From an uncultured bacterium (GTDB lineage: Bacteria; Vulcanimicrobiota; Vulcanimicrobiia; Vulcanimicrobiales; Vulcanimicrobiaceae): 40,743 nucleotides of DNA. The stretch spans positions 1 to 40,743 of the forward strand of contig CAIKPM010000033.1 in NCBI GenBank assembly GCA_903829325.1, in the 5' to 3' direction. Under the pieces are notes generated by a model, which was given only the letters and a program-made list of their open reading frames with translations, had not been told where the DNA came from and did not search any database. Below, piece by piece: positions 1 through 5,680 of the stretch; positions within the stretch are counted from its first letter, which is position 1; each line of letters starts with the position of its first letter. A program made the position numbers and the translations under genes.

Positions 1-90
1 CTGGTTGCGAGAATTTAGTCCCGACGTAGGGAAAAAAGTCGCGTCATGAAAGGAGCGCGCACAGCGGATCGTAAACGAGCGGCCCAGGTG

Positions 91-134
91 GGTTCGTCTT
101 ATCCCGGTGGAACTGGGTTCGATTTATCCCGGTG
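91..134. repeat. Tandem 19-bp repeats resembling an insertion-sequence terminus
   Basis: Two copies of GGTTCGTCTTATCCCGGTG / GGTTCGATTTATCCCGGTG lie at 91-109 and 116-134, 25 bp apart, differing at two positions. Repeated terminal boxes of this kind occur at the ends of IS21-like elements, and the reading frame at 1-18 (ending in TAG) could be the last codons of a gene lying outside the window. No transposase is visible here, so the link to an IS is an inference from resemblance only. Nothing else recognisable lies in 1-174. Confidence 0.35.
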
Positions 135-174
135 CTAACACAAAGACGGCAAATTGCAGCCAATGATGATTTTC

Positions 175-1353
175 CTAACGTGGTAATGGATCCGTCCCCT
201 CGCGGAGCAAATCAAGATAGGCCGTGTACTCGAAGATGCGTCCGCGTTGCCTACCCGTTAGTTCGCGAACGAGACCGAGGTGAGTCAATGTTTCGAAGCC
301 CTTCATCGTTGTCGGGTGACTGATCCCGGTTAGGCGAGATGCACGAGGTACCGACAGAATCGGCGTACTTTGGAGCAAATCGCAAAGTCTATGCAAGGTT
401 GCCGATGAGCGATGCCCGGTAATGCGCAGACGATCTTCGCGAATGAGTTTCACAATGCGCTCCGCCGTTCTCATTGCTTGCTTTGCGGTATCGCGAACGC
501 CCTCGAGAAAGAAGCGAATCCATGCTTGCCAATCGCCATGCGTGCGCGTTCGTTGCAAAAGCTCGTAATAGACATCGCGATGCTGCTTGAGATAGAGGCT
601 CAAATATAATAATGGGGCTTCGATAATGCCGAACGAGATAAGACTGAGCGTAATCAGGAGTCTGCCAAGGCGACCGTTTCCATCGAGATACGGATGGATC
701 GTTTCGAATTGCGCGTGTGCTCGCGCAATCCGTACAAGCGGCAACTCGGCACTTTCAGCGTTATTGAGGTAGCGTTCAAGATCAGAGAGACATGCTGCGA
801 TGTCGGTCGCGGGTGGCGGAACAAAGCGCGCATTGCCCGGTCGTGTGCCGCCGATCCAATTTTGCGAGGTACGTATCATTCCGGGTTGCCGTTCACGTCC
901 TCGACCATTAAGGAGTAGGCGCGCATGAATTTCATTGAAGAGGCGTGTGGAAAGCGGAAGCTGCTGCATCCGCTCCATTCCCAGACGCAAAGCCGCCACA
1001 TAGTCGGTAACGTCAACAGCATCGAGATCATCGGCGGTTTCATCGTCCTCGAAGAGGAGAACATCCGAAAGTGAGGACTGAGTCCCTTCAATTTGTGCTG
1101 AAAGCAGTGCTTCTTTACGAAGATACATGGTGATGAAGAGGTTCGCATCGGGAATAACCGGCGATAGCCCGTCAAGTCGCGCCAAAGCCCCGCGAGCTTC
1201 ATCCGCAAGCAGCGCATCTGCTCCCTGTAGCGTAAAAGGCTGAGCATCGACCAAGCTACCAGGAATAAATGCGTGGTAGGTTTCCCCTGAGCTCGGCACC
1301 GAGCGGAGCTCTCCGCTAGGCGAGGGCCAGGCCAGATCAATCGAACCTTTCAT
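175..1353 (-). CDS. Fic family protein (class II, probable AMP-transferase) with C-terminal winged helix
   Basis: This 392-aa protein has the Fic active-site motif HPYLDGNGRLGR (residues 220-231, catalytic His220). Upstream is the autoinhibitory (S/T)xxxE(G/N) motif, read as SAQIEG at residues 85-90, so it is a class II Fic protein whose own N-terminal helix blocks the ATP site. By family knowledge such proteins transfer AMP from ATP to a hydroxyl of a target protein; the target is unknown. The C-terminal ~100 residues look like a winged-helix DNA-binding domain (alternating helices, TGISHPTTMKG recognition-like helix), common in this Fic architecture. The ATG at 1353 lies inside a perfect inverted repeat and has no clear Shine-Dalgarno sequence, so the start is the least certain part. 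The gene stands alone, next to a probable integration scar. Confidence 0.88.
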   Translation of the reverse strand: MKGSIDLAWPSPSGELRSVPSSGETYHAFIPGSLVDAQPFTLQGADALLADEARGALARLDGLSPVIPDANLFITMYLRKEALLSAQIEGTQSSLSDVLLFEDDETADDLDAVDVTDYVAALRLGMERMQQLPLSTRLFNEIHARLLLNGRGRERQPGMIRTSQNWIGGTRPGNARFVPPPATDIAACLSDLERYLNNAESAELPLVRIARAHAQFETIHPYLDGNGRLGRLLITLSLISFGIIEAPLLYLSLYLKQHRDVYYELLQRTRTHGDWQAWIRFFLEGVRDTAKQAMRTAERIVKLIREDRLRITGHRSSATLHRLCDLLQSTPILSVPRASRLTGISHPTTMKGFETLTHLGLVRELTGRQRGRIFEYTAYLDLLREGTDPLPR

Positions 1354-1417
1354 TAGCCCATCTGCTTAAGAAAGGTTCGAGCCATTTCCTTTCTTAAGCA
1401 GATGGGCTAATGAAAGG
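1346..1417. repeat. 30-bp perfect inverted repeat over the fic start codon
   Basis: Positions 1346-1375 and 1388-1417 are exact reverse complements over 30 bp, separated by a 12-bp loop (1376-1387). The left arm contains the fic start codon (1351-1353 on the plus strand), so a fic transcript beginning upstream would carry a long hairpin covering its own start. The right arm, read on the plus strand, repeats the gene start (ATG AAA GGC...) and then stops after five codons. This looks like a fold-back duplication of the start region. It is too long and has no T-tract, so it is not an ordinary terminator. Confidence 0.85.
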
Positions 1418-1498
1418 CGATGTCTAAAGAACGCTACATATTTTGGACATCGCAAAGGCTTGGTGGCTCTGTGGCTAGTTATGATCAGCCATCTGAAC

Positions 1499-1527
1499 GG
1501 TGCCCGCGCGGTGCCCCAATGGTGCCC
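1499..1527 (+). repeat. Three GGTGCCC boxes at exact 11-bp spacing
   Basis: GGTGCCC occurs at 1499-1505, 1510-1516 and 1521-1527, one helical turn apart. Regularly phased short direct repeats near a tRNA 3'-end fragment resemble the arm-type binding sites of tyrosine recombinases at att sites. No integrase gene is present in the window. The 1418-1819 interval holds only this element, the tRNA fragment and its terminator-like hairpin; the small open frames there show no recognisable protein. Confidence 0.5.
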
Positions 1528-1634
1528 ATCGCAGGCAACCAGCCTGACCCACCGGGAACTCGCGACCAGAAAAAACCTTGATTTTGCGCCGTTCACGAGC
1601 CATCCTGAGCCTTCCGCGCCTCCCTTTCCACCAT

Positions 1635-1657
1635 TTCGATTCCCGTAGGCGCCACCA
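1635..1657 (+). other. tRNA 3'-end fragment, probable attachment site scar
   Basis: These 23 nt read as a T loop (TTCGATT, 7 nt), the 3' half of a T stem (CCCGT, 5 nt), the 3' half of an acceptor stem (AGGCGCC, 7 nt), discriminator A and an encoded CCA: exactly the lengths of the last 23 nt of a tRNA. The preceding bases (1630-1634) cannot form the 5' T-stem strand ACGGG and no tRNA body is present upstream. Tyrosine-recombinase elements that integrate into tRNA genes leave such a 3' duplicate at one end. A hairpin with a T-run follows at 1662, where a tRNA gene's own terminator would sit. Confidence 0.5.
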
Positions 1658-1661
1658 ATTG

Positions 1662-1684
1662 AACCTTGTAACCACAAGGTTTTT
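1662..1684 (+). terminator. Hairpin plus T-tract after the tRNA fragment
   Basis: AACCTTGT (1662-1669) pairs with ACAAGGTT (1674-1681) around a 4-nt AACC loop, followed by TTT. The stem is 8 bp, perfect but only moderately GC-rich. Its position five bases after the CCA suggests it is the old terminator of the tRNA gene whose 3' end is duplicated here. Confidence 0.45.
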
Positions 1685-1819
1685 CGCTCCTACAGGGCCC
1701 GACGGGTGCAAAATAGTGGCCCTACGCTTGCGACACTTCCTAAATGTTCGGACCTCAGCACATCGCGATGCTCATCCTCCATGCCAGGTGTATCACCATA
1801 TCAGAAGCAAGCCAGTTCC

Positions 1820-2218
1820 ATGAAGCTTGCATACACCATCATCTATGTTCCTAATGTCACTGCAACGGTTGAGTTCTACGAAGCGGCTTTCGGGATAGCG
1901 CGCCGCTTCATTCACGAATCTGGTACGTACGCAGAGTTAGAGACGGGTGCAACTGCCTTGGCTTTCGCTGATGAAGCATTTGTTGCGGAGTCACTACACG
2001 AGTTTCGGCGTAATCGTCCTACTGATGCCCCTTGTGGTGCGGAGGTTGGGTTTGTTGTTGACGATGTCGCGAGTGCATTTGCTCAAGCCGTCGCTGCTGG
2101 AGCGCGACCTTCTGTTGAACCAATGCGCAAACCATGGGGCCAAACGGTTTCGTACGTGCGTGATCTCAACGGGTTTCTCGTCGAGCTTTGCACCAAGGTA
2201 TCCGGTTCGGAGAGCTGA
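1820..2218 (+). CDS. VOC family (glyoxalase/bleomycin-resistance-like) protein
   Basis: The 132-aa protein has the vicinal-oxygen-chelate fold signature of two beta-alpha-beta-beta-beta modules. It opens with YTIIYVPNVTATVEFYEAAFG and closes with a second half containing VGFVVDDVASAFAQAV and the terminal DLNGFLVEL strand, where Glu is the usual metal ligand. Family members are small metal-dependent lyases, dioxygenases or antibiotic-binding proteins; the substrate cannot be told from sequence. The open frame extends upstream to 1706, but the conserved domain begins at the ATG at 1820, so that start is chosen. It converges on the DUF2283 gene with a 20-bp gap. Confidence 0.85.
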   Translation: MKLAYTIIYVPNVTATVEFYEAAFGIARRFIHESGTYAELETGATALAFADEAFVAESLHEFRRNRPTDAPCGAEVGFVVDDVASAFAQAVAAGARPSVEPMRKPWGQTVSYVRDLNGFLVELCTKVSGSES

Positions 2219-2238
2219 GGTTTTTGTTCGGGAAATAC

Positions 2239-2502
2239 TTACACCGGTGTCATCGTTACGTTTTGCGTGAACAATAACGACAGGTCCAGTTCATGCGTAT
2301 ATGCGACTGCGACCAAGCCTCGAATAGTATCTGGAGTGATCGCGACCAGCTCGATGCCGACAACCTCGCCGTCAATATCATAATCAACGACGACCTCATC
2401 TTCGTCTGCAGTCGGTTCAGTCGAGGTGACTGCGGCATACGAGAAGATCAGATAGGCTGGCCCACGGATTCCCTTGCTCTTGACTGTAACGAGCTGTGTC
2501 AT
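2239..2502 (-). CDS. DUF2283-like small protein
   Basis: This 87-aa protein carries a central VVVDYDIDGEVVGIEL segment (about residues 37-52), matching the DYDxDGxVVGIE core of DUF2283 proteins, small beta-rich proteins of unknown function. The ATG at 2502 is preceded by a purine-rich stretch (AAAGAAAGAAAA) and gives the family-like length; the open frame runs 19 codons further upstream without support. It is divergent from mmpA, with 181 bp between the start codons, and convergent with the VOC gene. Its role here is unknown. Confidence 0.65.
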   Translation of the reverse strand: MTQLVTVKSKGIRGPAYLIFSYAAVTSTEPTADEDEVVVDYDIDGEVVGIELVAITPDTIRGLVAVAYTHELDLSLLFTQNVTMTPV

Positions 2503-2631
2503 GGATTTTCTTTCTTTGTGCGGAATTGCTGCTTCTAAACTCTGCTGGTCTTGGGGCACTGCGCGATAAGTTTGGTGGGGAGGATTTTTGATTTTGGTTA
2601 TTCTTGTTCACATTTGAGTGTCGCAGAGTCC

Positions 2632-2687
2632 TTGAAAATTACATGTATATATGATATTTTACTTAGGGTATGGACATGTATATATGA
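2632..2687 (+). promoter_or_regulatory. mmpAB promoter with two 14-bp operator repeats
   Basis: TTGAAA (2632-2637) and TATTTT (2655-2660), separated by 17 bp, form a good sigma-70-type promoter. The 14-bp sequence ACATGTATATATGA occurs twice, at 2641-2654, exactly filling most of the -35/-10 spacer, and at 2674-2687, overlapping the mmpA start codon. The copies are 33 bp (three helical turns) apart. Repression by the Xre-type MmpA binding both boxes is the natural inference. Confidence 0.65.
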
Positions 2688-3154
2688 ACATTGGTCAAGC
2701 CCACCTTGCTCGTAAGCAACTGGAACGTCGCCTTGCGCCACTCCGGGGAACGACGCTCATTCCTCCATCCAAAGGCTGGGTGAGAGCTATTCGAGAGTCT
2801 CTCGGTATGACGGCCCGCCAACTAGCCAGTCGTATGGGGGTTGCCCCATCGCGCGTCCCGACCATCGAAAAAGCGGAAGCGACAGGTGCGACCACATTGA
2901 GGACGCTGCAGCATGCTGCCGCGGCGATGGACTGTGCCTTCGTGTATGCCTTTGTGCCGCTCAAGCCACTTGACGACATTTTGCGGCAGCGCGCGATGCA
3001 AAAAGCTCGCAAGGACGTTTCGCGCCTTGACCACACCATGCGTCTTGAGAAGCAAGCACTTTTAAAATCCGACCTTAATGCCGAGCTGCAGCGCACGGTT
3101 GATAGCATCCTCACGGGCTCGTTGCGGGGCCTATGGGACGAAGAAGAAGCTTAG
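2684..3154 (+). CDS. Mobile mystery protein A, Xre-type HTH regulator/antitoxin
   Basis: The 156-aa protein fits the mobile mystery protein A family. Its N-terminal helical stretch contains HLARKQLERRL, followed by an Xre/Cro-type helix-turn-helix (about residues 40-85: MTARQLASRMGVAPSRVPTIEKAE, then LRTLQHAAAAMDCAFVYAFVPL) and a helical tail ending in LDEEEA-like acidic residues. In this family A is always paired with a Fic-domain B protein; A is presumed to repress the operon and possibly to neutralise B. The ATG at 2684 is preferred over the in-frame ATG at 2651 because 2651 lies within the -35/-10 promoter region. mmpB starts one base after its stop codon. Confidence 0.85.
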   Translation: MNIGQAHLARKQLERRLAPLRGTTLIPPSKGWVRAIRESLGMTARQLASRMGVAPSRVPTIEKAEATGATTLRTLQHAAAAMDCAFVYAFVPLKPLDDILRQRAMQKARKDVSRLDHTMRLEKQALLKSDLNAELQRTVDSILTGSLRGLWDEEEA

Positions 3155-3155
3155 C

Positions 3156-3746
3156 ATGCTTGATTCTCTGTTTGACGATGACGACGATGCAAACACGCCT
3201 CTCAGCGCTGAGGAACGTGAACAACTCATCCCTTCCTATATCACGCTGCGACACGAGTTGAATGAAGCTGAACAAGTCAATATCGGCGCGGCTCTACGTT
3301 GGGCCGTTGCACGCAAACGAAATGTTCTTGATCGGGACTTTCTTTGCAAGCTGCACCAGAGAATGTTCGGAGATGTATGGCGTTGGGCTGGGAAGTATCG
3401 CACTACCGCACGCAATATCGGTGTCGAAGCATATAGTATAGCAATGGATGTCCAGCAAGCTATTGAGGATGCGCAATACTGGGTTGAACACGGGACCTAC
3501 TCGGCAGACGAAATCGCTGTCCGGTTCAGCCATCGCCTGGTGGCAATTCATCCTTTTCCCAATGGAAACGGGCGTTTCTCGCGTCTTGTTGGTGATCTTC
3601 TTGCACGTCAGTTGGGGCAAACGTTCTTCACTTGGGGACAAGCAAATTTGGTTAATATTGGAGAGACCCGGGCGCGGTATATCGCGGCTCTACGTGTAGC
3701 AGATAATCATGATATTGGACCGTTACTGACTTTTGTTCGATCGTGA
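3156..3746 (+). CDS. Mobile mystery protein B, Fic-domain protein
   Basis: This 196-aa protein has a complete Fic active-site loop HPFPNGNGRFSR at residues 132-143 (catalytic His132), preceded by typical core helices (LCKLHQRMFGDVWRWAGKYRT at about 64-84). It matches mobile mystery protein B, the usual partner of the Xre-type A protein. Fic domains of this motif normally AMPylate proteins, but the target is unknown. No (S/T)xxxE(G/N) inhibitory motif is obvious within B; control would come from MmpA at expression or protein level. The ATG at 3156 lies one base after the mmpA stop, so the pair is translationally coupled; the longer frame to 3078 overlaps mmpA and is rejected. Confidence 0.87.
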   Translation: MLDSLFDDDDDANTPLSAEEREQLIPSYITLRHELNEAEQVNIGAALRWAVARKRNVLDRDFLCKLHQRMFGDVWRWAGKYRTTARNIGVEAYSIAMDVQQAIEDAQYWVEHGTYSADEIAVRFSHRLVAIHPFPNGNGRFSRLVGDLLARQLGQTFFTWGQANLVNIGETRARYIAALRVADNHDIGPLLTFVRS

Positions 3747-3752
3747 GTTGTG

Positions 3753-3773
3753 GAAAAATACGCCCTATTTTTC
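3753..3773. other. AT-rich hairpin between mmpB and treZ
   Basis: GAAAAATA (3753-3760) pairs with TATTTTTC (3766-3773) around a CGCCC loop. With Ts in the right arm it may act as a weak terminator of mmpAB, but the stem has little GC. Confidence 0.3.
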
Positions 3774-3809
3774 GAGGTCGCCTGATTCGTTGCCCTTGAT
3801 GCGTGGTAA

Positions 3810-5672
3810 TTGAGTGAGAGATTACTTCAAGACCACGGGGAGCGAAGCATACCAAGCGTATTTCGGGCCACATTCGGACCACGCATCATTCATGAGAGCG
3901 GAGAATTTCGCTTGTGGGCACCTTCGGCGCAGCGGGTTGACGTTGTCATCGACGGAGGGCGGAGCACACATCCACTTTCGCGTGGCGATGACGGTTTTTA
4001 CCGCGGTACAGTTGGAGGCATCGGGCCGGGCTCACGCTATCAGTTTCGCATTAACGCTGAGCTGTTGGTCGCCGATCCAGCTTCACGGTATCAACCAGAA
4101 GGTGTGCATGGTCCCAGTGAGATTATCGATGAACAAGCCTACGCTTGGCAAGATGCCAACTGGCGCGGACGACCCTGGGAAACAACGATCCTGTATGAAC
4201 TGCACATCGGCACATTCACTGACGCGGGAACGTATCGCGCAGCGATTGAGCAACTCGATGCGCTCGTCGATCTCGGCATTACTGCCATCGAGCTTTTGCC
4301 GCTCTGGGAATCGCCCGGAACGCGGAATTGGGGTTACGACGGCGTGCTGCCGTACGCTCCGGAACATTGCTATGGGCATCCCGATGATCTCAAGGCCCTG
4401 ATCGATGCGGCACACGCCCGCTCGCTCATGGTTTTCCTGGACGTGGTCTATAACCACTTTGGACCCGAAGGGAATTATCTTCACACATATTCCCCAGAAT
4501 TTTTCACGAATCGTGTTCATACGCCATGGGGCGAAGCCCTCAATTTTAGCGATCCTGGCAGTGAGAGCGTACGGCGATTCTTTTTAGAAAATGCCTTGTA
4601 TTGGCTTGATGATTTCCACTTCGATGGTTTGCGTTTCGATGCTATTCACGAAATATACGATGCTAGCTTACCCACGTTTCTCGAAGAACTTGCGACAACC
4701 ATCAAACGCTCATTTATAGGCAAGCGCGAGGTGCATTTGGTCGTTGAAAATGACGATAATTGCAGTCAAATCCTTTCACGTCATCGGACAACAACCGACC
4801 GACGCTTCGATGCTCAGTGGAACGACGATGCGCATCATGCCTTGCACGTAACGGCTACCGGGGAAATCGACCATTATTATCGTGATTATGCTCAAGACCC
4901 GATTGCGGATCTGATGCGGGCATTAAGCGAAGGTTTCGTCTACCAAGGTGAGTTTTCGCAGCATCGAGGACGCTGTAGGGGATCAGTCAGCACGTGCTTA
5001 CCATTGACCTCATTTGTCTTTTTCTGCCAAAATCACGATCAAATTGGCAACCGTGCGCTTGGCGATCGGCTTGGTCATCTTGTTCGCCCGCTGATTTTGC
5101 AGGCGGTTGCCGCTTTAGTTACGCTTTCCCCGATGATTCCTCTGATCTTTATGGGCGAGGAATGGAACGCCTCATCGCCCTTTCTCTTCTTTTGCGACTT
5201 TCCCGATGAATTAGCACAACGCGTGACCGAAGGTCGGCGTCGGGAGTTTTCCGGATTTCCTCAGTTTGCGAACAGCGAAGGGCAGCAGCGCATTCCTGAT
5301 CCGGCCCTGCTCTCAACTTTTCTCGCTGCGAAATTGCGCTGGGCCGAACGCAGCGAGCCGCCGCATGCGTCACTGTTGGCCCTGTATCGTACACTCTTTG
5401 CGCTCCGGCGGCGAGAGATTATTCCACGTCTTGCACGCTTGCCCGAGCACGGTGTACAGAGTACCAGACTTGACGCGCGCAGCTTTCTGGTGAGTTATCA
5501 GTTGAATGATCGGAGCCGCCTTCATCTCTTTGCCAATCTGGGTGAGGATCGTTGCCTGCAAGCCCCACCTCTGCCTGGACGCCTGCTCTTTGCCACCGAT
5601 GCCGCAAACGCGACCAGCGCCGCGCCGTGGACGGTGCGTTGGTCGCTGCAACTTCCTGCGGCAAGCGGGTAA
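3810..5672 (+). CDS. treZ: Malto-oligosyltrehalose trehalohydrolase (TreZ)
   Basis: TreZ is a cytosolic GH13 enzyme that cuts trehalose from maltooligosyl-trehalose made by TreY. The 620-aa protein has an N-terminal beta-sandwich (FRLWAPSAQRVDVVI, about 32-47) and the four GH13 motifs: DVVYNH (about 211), DGLRFDAIHE with the Asp nucleophile near 276, VVEND with the Glu acid near 312, and CQNHDQIGN near 408. The only usable in-frame start upstream of the domain is TTG at 3810, directly after an in-frame TAA, with no strong ribosome-binding site; later TTG codons would cut into the domain. The spacing to treY is 8 bp, so the two are co-transcribed. Confidence 0.93.
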   Translation: MSERLLQDHGERSIPSVFRATFGPRIIHESGEFRLWAPSAQRVDVVIDGGRSTHPLSRGDDGFYRGTVGGIGPGSRYQFRINAELLVADPASRYQPEGVHGPSEIIDEQAYAWQDANWRGRPWETTILYELHIGTFTDAGTYRAAIEQLDALVDLGITAIELLPLWESPGTRNWGYDGVLPYAPEHCYGHPDDLKALIDAAHARSLMVFLDVVYNHFGPEGNYLHTYSPEFFTNRVHTPWGEALNFSDPGSESVRRFFLENALYWLDDFHFDGLRFDAIHEIYDASLPTFLEELATTIKRSFIGKREVHLVVENDDNCSQILSRHRTTTDRRFDAQWNDDAHHALHVTATGEIDHYYRDYAQDPIADLMRALSEGFVYQGEFSQHRGRCRGSVSTCLPLTSFVFFCQNHDQIGNRALGDRLGHLVRPLILQAVAALVTLSPMIPLIFMGEEWNASSPFLFFCDFPDELAQRVTEGRRREFSGFPQFANSEGQQRIPDPALLSTFLAAKLRWAERSEPPHASLLALYRTLFALRRREIIPRLARLPEHGVQSTRLDARSFLVSYQLNDRSRLHLFANLGEDRCLQAPPLPGRLLFATDAANATSAAPWTVRWSLQLPAASG

Positions 5673-5680
5673 AGCCAAAC

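Noticed and set aside
1366-1677. Minus-strand 103-codon open frame over the att-like region
   Set aside because: No family resemblance, biased to Gly/Arg/Trp as in a shadow frame, and it covers the palindrome arm and the tRNA fragment.
2651-2683. Upstream ATG for mmpA
   Set aside because: It falls between the promoter -35 and the expected transcription start, so it cannot be translated from that promoter.
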